A DNA stretch of 64,000 nucleotides. It comes from Candidatus Rifleibacteriota bacterium. GTDB taxonomy: Bacteria; Muiribacteriota; Ozemobacteria; Ozemobacterales; Ozemobacteraceae. A program made the position numbers and the translations under genes. The notes beneath the pieces are model-generated. The model had not been told where the DNA came from. It was given only the letters and a program-made list of their open reading frames with translations, and ran no database searches. Shown here piece after piece: positions 26,956 through 36,395 of this stretch (the stretch's first letter is position 1; each line of letters begins with the position of its first letter). The stretch covers positions 90,899 to 154,898 of the forward strand of contig JAAYVD010000154.1 of NCBI GenBank assembly GCA_012517355.1, given 5' to 3'.

Positions 26956-28082
26956 AGGTCATCCAGGTCCTCAACTCCCCCCACTGGAGTGGCGCCTCGC
27001 ATTACTGCACCCTGCTCGGCCGCCAACTGCGGGCGATGGGGCACGAGGTCCTCCTGCTGACCGAACCCGGCAAGGCCCTCGACAAGGCCCGCGCCTTCGG
27101 CATCCCCTGCGACGACACCATCCGCCTCAACCACCGCAACCCCGGTCTGTATGCGCATGCCATGAAGCGCATGAAGACCATCTTCCGCACCTTCCGGCCC
27201 GACATCATCTCGGCCCACATCAACGAGGGGGCCTGGATGGCCGGCCTGATGGCCCGCTGGTTCGCTCCCGGGGCGGCCGTGGTGCGGGCCCGCACCGACA
27301 TCGACCCCCCGAAGGGCCATTTCGTCAACCGCTTCGTCCACCACGCCTGGACCGACCACATCATGGTCAGTTCCCTCCTGCACAAGCGGCTTTGCCAGAA
27401 ACTGCTCGCCTTCCCCGCCGAAGCCATCGACGTGGTCTACGGCCCCATCGACACGCAACAGTTCCGGCCGGGCACCGACCCGCGCCGCGCCTTCCGCCAG
27501 GAGGCCGGAGCCGATGACACGACCGTCCTGATCGGCATGGTGGCACGCTTCGACCCCGTCAAGGGCCACGAATACGCCCTCGAAGCCCTCCGCTTGCTCG
27601 ACCCGCGCCTGCCCGTCCGACTCGCCCTGCTCGGCTACGAGAACGAACGAACCTTCGCCTGGATCCGCCGCACCGCCGAGACCCTGGGCGTGGCCGACCG
27701 GGTCGCCACCTTCGGGTTCCGCGAGGATCTGCCCGCCGTCCTCGACGCCATCGACATCGGCCTCATCACCTCGGTCGGCTCCGAAGCCAACTGCCGCATC
27801 GCCCTCGAGTGCATGGCCACGGGGAAACCGGTCGTCGCCACCGCGGTCGGGGTCATCCCCGAAGTCGTCCGCGACGAAGAGGAAGGGTTCGTCGTCCCCC
27901 CCCGCGACCCCGTCGCCACCGGCCGGGCCCTCACCCGGCTCATCCAGAACCCCGCCCTCCGCACCCGCCTGGGGGCCAACGGCCGGGCCCGCACCTCCAC
28001 CCATTTCACCCTCGAGGTCTTCGGCCGGCAAGCCGAGCGGGTCTACCGCAAAGCCCTCGACCGCAAGCGCCACCCCGCCTGA
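26952..28082 (+). CDS. Family 4 glycosyltransferase
   Basis: It is a retaining GT-B glycosyltransferase that probably extends LPS or another surface glycan. The 376-residue protein has the N-terminal acceptor domain (VIQVLNSPHWSGASHY), the GT4 donor domain with VARFDPVKGHEYALEAL (about residue 195), and the nucleotide-sugar site around SEANCRIALECMATGKPVVAT (about residues 275-295), with the E-x7-E geometry. The ATG at 26952 overlaps the upstream TGA by four bases. The frame is open further upstream only as a shadow of the previous gene. Confidence 0.9.
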   Translation: MKVIQVLNSPHWSGASHYCTLLGRQLRAMGHEVLLLTEPGKALDKARAFGIPCDDTIRLNHRNPGLYAHAMKRMKTIFRTFRPDIISAHINEGAWMAGLMARWFAPGAAVVRARTDIDPPKGHFVNRFVHHAWTDHIMVSSLLHKRLCQKLLAFPAEAIDVVYGPIDTQQFRPGTDPRRAFRQEAGADDTTVLIGMVARFDPVKGHEYALEALRLLDPRLPVRLALLGYENERTFAWIRRTAETLGVADRVATFGFREDLPAVLDAIDIGLITSVGSEANCRIALECMATGKPVVATAVGVIPEVVRDEEEGFVVPPRDPVATGRALTRLIQNPALRTRLGANGRARTSTHFTLEVFGRQAERVYRKALDRKRHPA

Positions 28083-28116
28083 GCGGCCCCGCCTCGCCAT
28101 CCCCTGCCTTCCTGGT

Positions 28117-28145
28117 TTGACAATTCCCCTACCCTCCCCTAGAAT
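28117..28145 (+). promoter_or_regulatory. Promoter of the GAF/GGDEF-like gene
   Basis: TTGACA (28117-28122), a 17-base spacer and TAGAAT (28140-28145), a near-consensus sigma70 promoter with about 22 bases of leader. Confidence 0.8.
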
Positions 28146-28173
28146 TCCCCTACCTGCCAAGGAAGGGATTCCC

Positions 28174-29643
28174 GTGGAGTTCTTCCGCAACATCAGCATC
28201 ACCCGCCGCATCGTCCTGACCACGCTCGCCATGATCGGTCTGCCGGTGGGCATCTTCTGGTACATCCGCGGCATGGAACTGCCCGTCTCGTTCCCGGTCT
28301 TCCTTTTCCTGGGCTTCATCTTCTTCGGCCTGGGGCTCGTCACCTCGCTGCTGGTGGCCGTCTCGATCACCAAACCGCTCGACCGGGTGCGCAAGCGCAT
28401 CGACGGGTTCCTGGTGAAGAAGGTGGCCAACCCGGTGAAGGATTTCGGCAACGACGAGATCTCCGACCTCGCCGAAGAGCTGAACGCGGTGTTCGGCCAG
28501 TTCAACAGCGAACTGAACACCGTCATCAAGAAGTCGAAACTGCGGTCCGACGAGATGACCAAGACCGAAACCGTCAAGGCCGAGCTCGAGCAGCAACTCG
28601 CCCTCTCCCGGTCCTGCTTGCAGGTGGCCCAGCGGCTCAACACCACCTTCGATTTCCAGACCAACCTCAAGACCATCCTCGACGAGGCGGTCAAGACCAT
28701 GGGCATCCAGTGGGCATCCATCCTGCTGGTCAACCGCGACACCCTCGAACTGACCGTCGCCTGCATGCGCGGGGTCGAGCAATCGCTGCTCGACGACCTC
28801 GCCGAGGACAACTATCCCGCCCTGAAACTCAAGCCCCACGAGGGTCTGGCCGGGCAGGTCATCAAGAATGCCCTTCCCCTCCTCGCCAACAAGGGCCACA
28901 AAGACCCGCGGTTCAAGAGCTTCTCCGAGTTCAGAACCCGCGAGGAGAAGATCGCCAGCCTCCTGTGCGCCCCGATCAAGGGCAGCGACGGCACCATCCT
29001 CGGGGTGATCGATTTCGTCAACCGCATCAGCCCCCCCGTCTTCCGCAACGAGGACATCCCCTACGCCGAGGACGTCTGCACCCTCGTCGCCCTCGTCATC
29101 GAGCGCAACCGCCTCTACCGCAACCTGTTCTGCGACGAGGTGACCGGCCTCACCAGCCACAACGTCTGGCGCAACTTCTTCGAGGAGGAATCGGCCCGCT
29201 CGATCCGGTATTCCCAGCCGCTCAGCGTCGTCGTCCTCGACCTCGACCGGTTCAAGGAGATCATCGACCAGACGGCCAGCGAGTTCGTGCAGAAGATCGC
29301 CGCCGACATCGGCCGCGCCGTCCAGGAGACCCTGCGCGAGACCGACCTCGCCTCCAAGGTCCAGGACCGCTTCTACCTCCTGCTGCCCAATTCCGACGCC
29401 GCCGGCGCGGTCTTCCTGGTCGGCCGCATCAAGGAACAGATCGAGAAGATGAAGTTCGAATACAACGAACGCACCTTCGAGATCACCGCCTCGGCCGGCG
29501 TCGGCTCCTTCCCCGAGCCCACCCCAGACGCACACCTGCTCGTCCACCACGCCCTCAAGGCCCTCGACCAGGCCAAGTCGGAAGGACGCAACCGGGTCGT
29601 CATCCATTCCCGGGCTGCCGCGGCCGCCCCCCGCCTGAAGTAG
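28174..29643 (+). CDS. Membrane sensor with HAMP, GAF and degenerate GGDEF domains
   Basis: The 489-residue protein has two N-terminal membrane spans (about residues 10-30 and 40-65), a HAMP-like linker (SITKPLDRVRKRIDGF), a coiled coil, a GAF sensor domain (about 150-310), and a GGDEF-fold domain. At the position of the GGDEF motif it reads VQDRF (29,359-29,373), so it should not make cyclic-di-GMP. It might instead bind GTP, dimerise, or regulate a partner. The rest of the fold (DLDRFKEIID, the FEITASAGVGSFPEP strand) is preserved. GTG at 28174 is chosen because AAGGAAGGG lies six bases upstream and downstream of the promoter; the earlier TTG at 28117 is the -35 box itself. Confidence 0.85.
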   Translation: MEFFRNISITRRIVLTTLAMIGLPVGIFWYIRGMELPVSFPVFLFLGFIFFGLGLVTSLLVAVSITKPLDRVRKRIDGFLVKKVANPVKDFGNDEISDLAEELNAVFGQFNSELNTVIKKSKLRSDEMTKTETVKAELEQQLALSRSCLQVAQRLNTTFDFQTNLKTILDEAVKTMGIQWASILLVNRDTLELTVACMRGVEQSLLDDLAEDNYPALKLKPHEGLAGQVIKNALPLLANKGHKDPRFKSFSEFRTREEKIASLLCAPIKGSDGTILGVIDFVNRISPPVFRNEDIPYAEDVCTLVALVIERNRLYRNLFCDEVTGLTSHNVWRNFFEEESARSIRYSQPLSVVVLDLDRFKEIIDQTASEFVQKIAADIGRAVQETLRETDLASKVQDRFYLLLPNSDAAGAVFLVGRIKEQIEKMKFEYNERTFEITASAGVGSFPEPTPDAHLLVHHALKALDQAKSEGRNRVVIHSRAAAAAPRLK

Positions 29644-29671
29644 CCCCAGCCAATCCACGCGAGGTTCACCC

Positions 29672-31699
29672 ATGCCCACGCCCAAGGCTTTCTACGTCAC
29701 CACCCCCATCTATTACGCCAACGCCGAACTCCACATCGGCCACGCCTTCACCACGCTGGCCGCCGACACCGCCACCCGCTTCCAGCGGGCCATGGGCCGC
29801 GACGCCTGGTTCCTGACCGGCTCCGACGAACACGGCCAGAAGGTCGACCAGGCCGCCCGCGCCAAGGGCATCACCCCCCTGCAGCACACCGACGCCCTGG
29901 TCGCCAAGTTCAAGGACCTGTGGAAGACCCTCGACATCCGCTACGACGACTTCATCCGCACCACCGAGGAACGGCACCAGAAGGCCGTCCGCCATGTCCT
30001 GAGCCAGCTGCACGAGAAGGGCGACATCTACTCCGCCACCTATTCGGGCTGGTACTGCACCCCCTGCGAGCGCTTCTGGACCGAGAAGGAAGTGCCCGAA
30101 AAACTCTGCCCCGACTGCAAACGCCCGATCGAGGAACTCGAGGAGAAGAACTACTTCTTCAGGATGTCGAAGTACCAGCAGGCGTTGATCGACTACATCA
30201 AGGCCCACCCCGATTTCATCCGCCCCGAGAACCGTCGCAACGAGGTTCTGGGCTTTCTCGCGCAGCCCCTGCAGGACCTCTGCATCTCCCGCCCCAAGAA
30301 GCGGTTGAGCTGGGGAATCGAGATCCCGTTCGACCCCGAGTATGTCACCTACGTCTGGTTCGACGCCCTCACCAATTACATCTCCGCCATCGGCTACCCC
30401 GACGACATGGCCCGCTTCCATCGCTATTGGCCGGCCTCCTGCCACCTCGTCGGGAAGGACATCCTGACCACCCACGCCGTCTACTGGTCGACCATGCTGC
30501 TCGCACTCGGCCTGCCCCTGCCCGAGATCCTGTTCGCCCACGGCTGGTGGGTCCTGTCGGGAGGCAAGATGTCGAAATCGGTCGGCAACGTCGTCAACCC
30601 GCTCGATCTCGTCGCGAAATACGGCCTCGATGCCTTCCGGTTCTTCCTGTTCCGGGAAATGGTGTTCGGCGCCGACGCCATGTTTTCCGAGGAATCTTTC
30701 GTCCTCCGCTACAACGCCGACCTCGCCAACGACTTCGGCAACCTCTGCCAGCGGACCCTGCCCATGCTGCTGAAACGCCGGGAAGGGAAGTTCCGCCACG
30801 GCGCGGCCACCCTGCCGCAGAGCGCCGAGATCGCCGCCCTGGCGCGCGCCGTCAAGGCCGACTACATCAAGGCCATGGACAACTTCCTGTTCCACGAGGC
30901 CCTGAAGCGCACCTGGGACCTCATCGGCCGCCTGAACAAGTTCGTCGACGAGGCCGCCCCCTGGAAGCTCGCCAAGGAGGAGAAGTGGGCCGAGCTCGAC
31001 GAGGTCTTCTGGCTCGTCGGCGAGGGCATCCGGTTTTGCGCCCACCTGGTGCAACCCTTCATGCCCGGCACCGCCCCGAAGTTCCTCGAACAAATCGGCC
31101 TGCCCGTCACCTTCCTGCCCCTGCCGCAACTCGACTGGGGCCAACTGCCCGACGGCACCGTCTGCCGCGAACCGTCACCCATCTTCCCGCGGCTCGACAC
31201 CCCGCGGATCGAAAGCCTGAAAAAAGGCGACAAGCCAGACAAGACCGAGCCCGCCGCCAAAGCCCCCAGGGCGCCGAAACATGAGGCGGGTGCCGCGGCC
31301 CCCGCCGGCGGGGCCGCCCCGGCCGCCGCCACGACCGTCCCGGCTGCCGCGCCCACCCCCGCGGCCACCGATGGCCTCATCGATTACGACGAGTTCATGA
31401 AGACCCACCTCGCCGTCGCCGTCGTCGAGACCGCCGAGAAGGTCGCCGGCGCTGACAAGCTGCTGCGGCTCACCGTCAGGCTCGGCGAGGAGACCCGCCA
31501 ACTGGTCGCCGGCATCGCCCTCCACTACCAGCCCGAGCAGCTGATCGGCAAGCAGGTGGTCATCGTGAAGAACCTCAAGCCGGCGAAGATCCGCGGGGTC
31601 GAGTCACACGGCATGATCCTCGCCGCGGGCACCCCCGACGGTGGGTTGGCCGTCGTCACCACCGACAAGCCCGCCCAACCCGGCATCCGCGTCAAGTAA
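29672..31699 (+). CDS. metG: Methionyl-tRNA synthetase with C-terminal tRNA-binding domain
   Basis: It charges initiator and elongator tRNA-Met. The 675-residue protein has the class I HIGH motif (residues 22-25), a connective peptide with one zinc knuckle (CTPCERF and CPDC, about 128-148), the KMSKS motif (about 300) and the anticodon-binding helical domain. A Pro/Ala linker (about 525-570) joins an EMAP-II/Trbp111-like OB domain (DYDEFMKTHLAVAVVETAEKV to the end) that dimerises and holds tRNA. This is the long two-domain form. It follows the sensor gene by 28 bases but belongs to a different functional class. Confidence 0.97.
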   Translation: MPTPKAFYVTTPIYYANAELHIGHAFTTLAADTATRFQRAMGRDAWFLTGSDEHGQKVDQAARAKGITPLQHTDALVAKFKDLWKTLDIRYDDFIRTTEERHQKAVRHVLSQLHEKGDIYSATYSGWYCTPCERFWTEKEVPEKLCPDCKRPIEELEEKNYFFRMSKYQQALIDYIKAHPDFIRPENRRNEVLGFLAQPLQDLCISRPKKRLSWGIEIPFDPEYVTYVWFDALTNYISAIGYPDDMARFHRYWPASCHLVGKDILTTHAVYWSTMLLALGLPLPEILFAHGWWVLSGGKMSKSVGNVVNPLDLVAKYGLDAFRFFLFREMVFGADAMFSEESFVLRYNADLANDFGNLCQRTLPMLLKRREGKFRHGAATLPQSAEIAALARAVKADYIKAMDNFLFHEALKRTWDLIGRLNKFVDEAAPWKLAKEEKWAELDEVFWLVGEGIRFCAHLVQPFMPGTAPKFLEQIGLPVTFLPLPQLDWGQLPDGTVCREPSPIFPRLDTPRIESLKKGDKPDKTEPAAKAPRAPKHEAGAAAPAGGAAPAAATTVPAAAPTPAATDGLIDYDEFMKTHLAVAVVETAEKVAGADKLLRLTVRLGEETRQLVAGIALHYQPEQLIGKQVVIVKNLKPAKIRGVESHGMILAAGTPDGGLAVVTTDKPAQPGIRVK

Positions 31700-31706
31700 C
31701 CTTCCC

Positions 31707-31733
31707 ACCCGGGGCAGGCCGCCTGCCCCGGGT
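31707..31733. terminator. Strong hairpin after metG
   Basis: Perfect 12-pair stem with a three-base loop, starting seven bases after the metG stop. There is no long T run, so termination is likely but not certain. Confidence 0.55.
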
Positions 31734-31972
31734 TCGGCCGCGCCGCCGCACCGCCACGCCGCCACCCCATCCCTGGCCCCCCTTTTCCGCCATGATCCAC
31801 CCGCCTCGTTCCCTCCGCCGTGGCCGAGCCAAAACCGGTCCTGCGGCCACCCGTCCTTTTCCCTTCCGCCAGGCGCTTTCCGCCCGACAGCCGCCACGCC
31901 CTCCACCCACCCGACGACCGCCGCCCTCCACCTACACCCCGACGGAGACCGGCATCCCCTGAAGGAGGCTCC

Positions 31973-32752
31973 ATGACCCCGCATCTCATCGATGTCCACG
32001 CCCACCTGACCGACGAAAAACTGGCCGGCGATGTTCCCGCCCTCATCGACCGGGCCACTGCCGCGGGCGTTGGCACCATCCTCACCGTCGGCACCGACCT
32101 GGCCACCAGCCGGGCCGCCCTCGACCTCGCCCACCGCCACCCCGCCGTCTGGGCGGCGGTCGGCGTCCACCCCCACGACGCCAGCGGCTGGAACGACCAT
32201 TCGGCCGACGATCTCGAGCGGCTCCTGTCCGACGACCGCGTCGTCGCGTTGGGCGAGATGGGCCTCGACTACCACTACGACTTCTCCCCGCGCGACGTGC
32301 AGCGCCGCGTCTTCCAGGCCCAATGGGAACTGGCCGCCCGCCTCCGGGCGACGGCGGTGGTCCACATCCGCGAGGCCTTCGACGACTTCTTCGCTCTCGC
32401 CGCTTCTTCCCCGCCCCCGCCGCGGGTGCTGCTGCACTGCTTCTCCGGCACCCTCGACCAGGCCCGGAACGCCCTCGACCTCGGTTTCGACTTCTCGGTC
32501 GGGGGCCCCCTCACGTATCCGAAAAACCAGGAAACCCGCACCATCTTCGGGTTCCTGCCGGCCGACCGCATCCATCTCGAGACCGACTGCCCGTATCTCG
32601 CCCCCCAGCCCCGCCGGGGCAAGGTCAACGAGCCGGCATTCCTCGCCATGACCGCCGAAGGTCTGGCCAAAACCCGGGGTCTGCCGGTCGATACCCTCGC
32701 CGATACCCTCCTCGCCAACGCCCGCCGCCTTTTCCCGAAGATGCGCGTCTGA
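31973..32752 (+). CDS. TatD family metal-dependent hydrolase
   Basis: TatD-type enzymes are divalent-metal nucleases/deoxyribonucleases of the amidohydrolase fold. The 259-residue protein shows the metal ligands in order: DVHAHL (residues 7-12), the glutamate in GEMGLDYHYDF (about 88), HIREAFDDF (about 125), HCFSGT (about 150) and the aspartate in ETDCPYLAP (about 202). Length is normal for the family. GAAGGAGG stands five bases before the ATG at 31973; the longer frame upstream has no ribosome-binding site. Confidence 0.92.
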   Translation: MTPHLIDVHAHLTDEKLAGDVPALIDRATAAGVGTILTVGTDLATSRAALDLAHRHPAVWAAVGVHPHDASGWNDHSADDLERLLSDDRVVALGEMGLDYHYDFSPRDVQRRVFQAQWELAARLRATAVVHIREAFDDFFALAASSPPPPRVLLHCFSGTLDQARNALDLGFDFSVGGPLTYPKNQETRTIFGFLPADRIHLETDCPYLAPQPRRGKVNEPAFLAMTAEGLAKTRGLPVDTLADTLLANARRLFPKMRV

Positions 32753-32812
32753 TCTTGCCCTCCGGGCAACGGTGTGGTAAGGTCAACCCCGCCGGGAGGG
32801 TGCACCCTGTCC

Positions 32813-33910
32813 ATGGAGATCCAGAAGCTTTCCGTCCGCCGCGAACACGCCTACGAGATCGTTCTCGGTCGCGAGATCTTTCCCCAGATCGTGGCCAAGA
32901 TCCTGCGCCTGCGCTACAACCGCCAGTGCGCCGTCGTCACCAACGACGTCGTGGCCCGCTGGTATCTGCAGCCCCTCGTCGCCGAACTCCGGTCACGCGG
33001 GTTCGAGACCATCGAGATCGCCCTCCCCGACGGCGAACCCCACAAGACCCTCGACACCGCCGTCTCCCTGTACCCCCGCCTCTTCGCCGCCGGTTTCGAC
33101 CGCCGCTCCCCCCTCATCGCCCTCGGCGGCGGCGTCATCGGTGACCTCGGGGGCTTCGTCGCCGCCACCTGCAAGCGGGGCATCCCCTTCATCCAGATTC
33201 CCACCACCATCCTGGCCATGGTCGATGCCTCGATCGGCGGCAAGGTCGGGGTCAACACCCCCGAGGGCAAGAACCTGGTCGGCGCGTTCTACCAACCCGC
33301 CCTGGTCGGTATCGACGTGGCCACGCTCAAGACCCTTCCCCTGACCCAGGTGGCCTACGGCCTGGTCGAGGCCGTCAAGCACGGCGCCATCGCCGACGCG
33401 GCCTACTACAAGTTCATCCTCAAAAACCGTGAGGCCTTCCAGGCCCGCGATCTCGATCTCCTGCAACGGCTGGTGCGGCGGTCGGTCCACATCAAGAAGG
33501 AGATCGTCGAGGCCGACGAACTCGAGCAGGGGCCCCGCGCCGTCCTCAACTTCGGCCACACCTTCGGCCATGCGTTCGAACTCCTGGGCGGGTTCCGCCG
33601 GCTGCATCACGGGGAAGCGGTCGGCCTGGGGATGCTCTCGGCCCTCGCCGTCGCCCGCGGCATGGGCATCCTCAAGGAGGACTACACGGCCTCCCTGTCG
33701 GAATTCCTGACGTCCTTCAGCCTTCCCACGACCATCCCCCGCGAATGGTCGATCGATGCCATCATCCAGGCCATGGTCCAGGACAAGAAGCGGTCCTCCG
33801 ATTCCCTCACCCTCGTCCTGCCGACCTCCCTGGGCCGGGTCGAACTGGTCCCCTGCCCGTTCGCCGACCTGCCCCGCCTGCTCACCCCTCTCCGGCAACT
33901 GGCCGGCTGA
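32813..33910 (+). CDS. aroB: 3-dehydroquinate synthase
   Basis: It carries out the second step of the shikimate pathway to aromatic amino acids, converting DAHP to 3-dehydroquinate with NAD and zinc. The 365-residue protein has the NAD-binding GGGVIGDLGGFVA (about residue 97) and the PTTILAMVDASIGGKVGVN segment. The zinc ligands are Glu in EADELEQGPR and His in NFGHTFGHAFE and LHHGEAV. The domain is complete. ATG at 32813 is chosen with GGGAGGG upstream; an in-frame GTG at 32774 would add 13 residues that match nothing. No other shikimate gene is near. Confidence 0.95.
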   Translation: MEIQKLSVRREHAYEIVLGREIFPQIVAKILRLRYNRQCAVVTNDVVARWYLQPLVAELRSRGFETIEIALPDGEPHKTLDTAVSLYPRLFAAGFDRRSPLIALGGGVIGDLGGFVAATCKRGIPFIQIPTTILAMVDASIGGKVGVNTPEGKNLVGAFYQPALVGIDVATLKTLPLTQVAYGLVEAVKHGAIADAAYYKFILKNREAFQARDLDLLQRLVRRSVHIKKEIVEADELEQGPRAVLNFGHTFGHAFELLGGFRRLHHGEAVGLGMLSALAVARGMGILKEDYTASLSEFLTSFSLPTTIPREWSIDAIIQAMVQDKKRSSDSLTLVLPTSLGRVELVPCPFADLPRLLTPLRQLAG

Positions 33911-33950
33911 CGCCCCCCGCACACCATCCCCTCGAGGAGGACCCCCATCC

Positions 33951-36233
33951 ATGGCCGACCTGTTCCATCTCAACGACCTCGAACAGCGCCTTTCCGAAAA
34001 TGCCCTCAAGGTCCTCGAAAAGCGGTACCTCACCAAGGACCCCGAGGGGAAGGTCATCGAGACCGTCGACGGCCTGTTCCGGAGGGTGGCGCGGGCCATC
34101 GCCGCCCCGGAACGCGAGTTCGCCGCCTCCACGTGGCAGGCCGAGGACCTGGAAGAGGCTTTCTTCCGCATCATGACCGATCTCGATTTCCTGCCCAACA
34201 GCCCCACCCTGATGAACGCCGGCAAGCCGCTCGGCCAGCTCGCCGCCTGCTTCGTCCTGCCCGTGCCCGACTCCCTCGACGGCATCTTCGAAGCGATCAA
34301 GCAGGCCGCGCTCATCCACAAATCGGGGGGGGGAACCGGCTTCAGCTTCAGCCGCCTGCGGCCCGCCAACGACCTGGTGGCGAGCACCAGCGGCGTCAGC
34401 TCGGGGCCGGTGTCGTTCATGAAGGTGTTCAACACCGCCACCGAGACCATCAAGCAGGGCGGCACCCGGCGCGGGGCCAACATGGGCATGCTGCGTATCG
34501 ACCACCCTGACATCCTCGAGTTCATCACCGCCAAGGAGGATGACCAGTCCCTCACCAACTTCAACCTCTCGGTGGCCGTCACCGACGAGTTCATGGAAAC
34601 CCTCGAACGGGACGGGGAATACGACCTGGTCAACCCGCGCAGCGGCAAGGTGGTCAAAACCCTGAAGGCGTCGAAGGTCTTCAACATGATCGTCGAACGC
34701 GCCTGGCGCAACGGGGAACCCGGCGTCGTCTTCATCGACCGCCTCAATCGTGACCAGCCCACCCCCCACATCGGAACCATCGAATCCACCAACCCCTGCG
34801 GTGAACAGCCGTTGCTGCCCTTCGAATCCTGCAACCTCGGCTCTCTCAACCTGGCCCGGTTCGTCACCACGCCGCCTGGCGAGGCTCCCAAGGTCGATTA
34901 CGAGCGCCTCAAACAGGTCGTCCATCTCGCGGTCCGCTTCCTCGACAACGTCATCGAGATCAACCGGTACCCCATCCCGGAAATCGAGCAGATGACCAAA
35001 GCCAACCGCAAGATCGGCCTCGGGGTCATGGGCTGGGCCGACCTCCTCATCGCCCTGCGCCACCCATACAACTCCGAAGCCGCCCTCACCCTCGCCGAGG
35101 ACCTCATGCGCTTCATCCGCCGGGAAGCCTGGGAGGCCTCCGGCCAGCTCGCCCGCGAACGCGGCCAGTTCCCGAACTTCCCGGGATCCACGCTGCAAAA
35201 GCGCGGCATGGCCCCTCTGCGCAACGCCACCGTGACCACCATTGCCCCCACCGGCACCATCAGCCTCATCGCCGGCTGTTCCAGCGGCATCGAACCCCTG
35301 TTCGCCGTGGCGTTCGCCAAGAACGTCCTCGAAAAGGAGCGCCTGTTCGAGGTCAACCCCCAGTTCGTCGCCATCGCCCAGGAAAAAGGCTTCTATTCGA
35401 GTGAGTTGATCGGGAAGGTGGCCGAACAGGGCCACCTCAAGGGCCTCTCCGAAATCCCCGAATGGGTACGAAAGGTCTTCGTCACCTCGCACGAGATCTC
35501 CCCCGAGTGGCACGTCCGGACCCAGGCCGCGTTCCAGAAAAATACCGACAACGCCGTCAGCAAGACCGTCAACTTCCCCCACGAGGCCACGATCAAGGAC
35601 GTCGAGGTCGTCTTCCGCCTCGCCCACACCCTGGGGTGCAAAGGCATCACCGTGTACCGCGACGGCAGCCGGCAGGCCCAGGTCCTGACCACCGGCTCAA
35701 CCAAGTCCCCCCAGGGCACGACGCCGCCCCGGATCGTGCCCCGCCCCCGGCCCAACCGCACTACGGGTGTGACCGAGCGCACCCCGATCGGGTGCGGGAA
35801 CCTGTATGTCACCGTCAACTCTGACGAACAGGGCATTTGCGAGGTCTTTACCAGCCTCGGCCGCGCCGGCGGCTGCCCCTCGCAGTCGGAAGCCACCGCC
35901 CGGCTGGCTTCGATGGCCCTGCGGGCGGGCATCGACGTGCAGGAGATCATCGACCAGTTGAAGGGCATCCGCTGCCTGTCGACCCTCAAGAAATCGGGGC
36001 CCAACGGCCGCAAGGTCCTTTCCTGCCCCGACGCCATCGGTCGGGCCATCGAACAATCCTACCAACAGCACAAGCAGGAAACCGCCCCGCCCGGACCCGA
36101 CTCCGGGTCCTCCCGGGAGACCCCCAACCCCAGCGACTCTCCTGGAATCCCTTGCCCGGAGTGTGGCGGCAAGCTCAGCCACGACGGGGGCTGCGTCATG
36201 TGCCCGAACTGCGGGTTCTCCCGGTGCGGATGA
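33951..36233 (+). CDS. nrdJ: Adenosylcobalamin-dependent ribonucleotide reductase (class II)
   Basis: It reduces ribonucleotides to deoxyribonucleotides without oxygen, using coenzyme B12 as radical source. The 760-residue protein has the N-terminal redox Cys segment LAACFVLPV, the substrate loops SGGGTGFSFSRLRP and QGGTRRGANMGML, the radical/general-acid centre NPCGEQPLLP with the second redox Cys in ESCNLGSLNL, and the phosphate loop TIAPTGTIS. A Pro-rich linker leads to a C-terminal zinc-ribbon (CPECGG and CPNCGFSRCG), which in this family relays reducing equivalents. GAGGAGG precedes the ATG. No cobalamin riboswitch is seen. A 14-base tandem repeat starts at the last codons and carries the stop. 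Confidence 0.96.
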   Translation: MADLFHLNDLEQRLSENALKVLEKRYLTKDPEGKVIETVDGLFRRVARAIAAPEREFAASTWQAEDLEEAFFRIMTDLDFLPNSPTLMNAGKPLGQLAACFVLPVPDSLDGIFEAIKQAALIHKSGGGTGFSFSRLRPANDLVASTSGVSSGPVSFMKVFNTATETIKQGGTRRGANMGMLRIDHPDILEFITAKEDDQSLTNFNLSVAVTDEFMETLERDGEYDLVNPRSGKVVKTLKASKVFNMIVERAWRNGEPGVVFIDRLNRDQPTPHIGTIESTNPCGEQPLLPFESCNLGSLNLARFVTTPPGEAPKVDYERLKQVVHLAVRFLDNVIEINRYPIPEIEQMTKANRKIGLGVMGWADLLIALRHPYNSEAALTLAEDLMRFIRREAWEASGQLARERGQFPNFPGSTLQKRGMAPLRNATVTTIAPTGTISLIAGCSSGIEPLFAVAFAKNVLEKERLFEVNPQFVAIAQEKGFYSSELIGKVAEQGHLKGLSEIPEWVRKVFVTSHEISPEWHVRTQAAFQKNTDNAVSKTVNFPHEATIKDVEVVFRLAHTLGCKGITVYRDGSRQAQVLTTGSTKSPQGTTPPRIVPRPRPNRTTGVTERTPIGCGNLYVTVNSDEQGICEVFTSLGRAGGCPSQSEATARLASMALRAGIDVQEIIDQLKGIRCLSTLKKSGPNGRKVLSCPDAIGRAIEQSYQQHKQETAPPGPDSGSSRETPNPSDSPGIPCPECGGKLSHDGGCVMCPNCGFSRCG

Positions 36234-36262
36234 CCCGGTGCGGATGACCCGGTGGGGATGAC
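36221..36262 (+). repeat. Three tandem copies of a 14-base unit across the nrdJ stop
   Basis: CCGGTGCGGATGAC occurs at 36221-36234 and 36235-36248, with a third copy differing by one base at 36249-36262. Each contains TGA; the first provides the nrdJ stop codon. Confidence 0.9.
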
Positions 36263-36312
36263 CCGGCGCCTGGCGATGGCGCGCCCCCACCCACAGGATC
36301 TTTCCCAGGAGA

Positions 36313-36342
36313 TTGACACCCCCCCCAGGCGATCAGTAGAAT
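36313..36342 (+). promoter_or_regulatory. Promoter of the secreted metallo-beta-lactamase-fold gene
   Basis: TTGACA (36313-36318), an 18-base spacer and TAGAAT (36337-36342). The local sequence is more A+T-rich than its surroundings. Confidence 0.8.
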
Positions 36343-36395
36343 TGAGTATTGCGGCTCTAGGGGTACCATTCGTCCCCACAAGGAGTATAAGAGTA

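Noticed and set aside
28117..28173. A TTG start at 28,117 for the GAF/GGDEF-like gene
   Set aside because: The codon is part of the TTGACA -35 box; a GTG with a Shine-Dalgarno site lies 57 bases later.
36221..36262. The tandem 14-base repeats as a CRISPR remnant
   Set aside because: The copies are directly adjacent without spacers and too short for CRISPR repeats.
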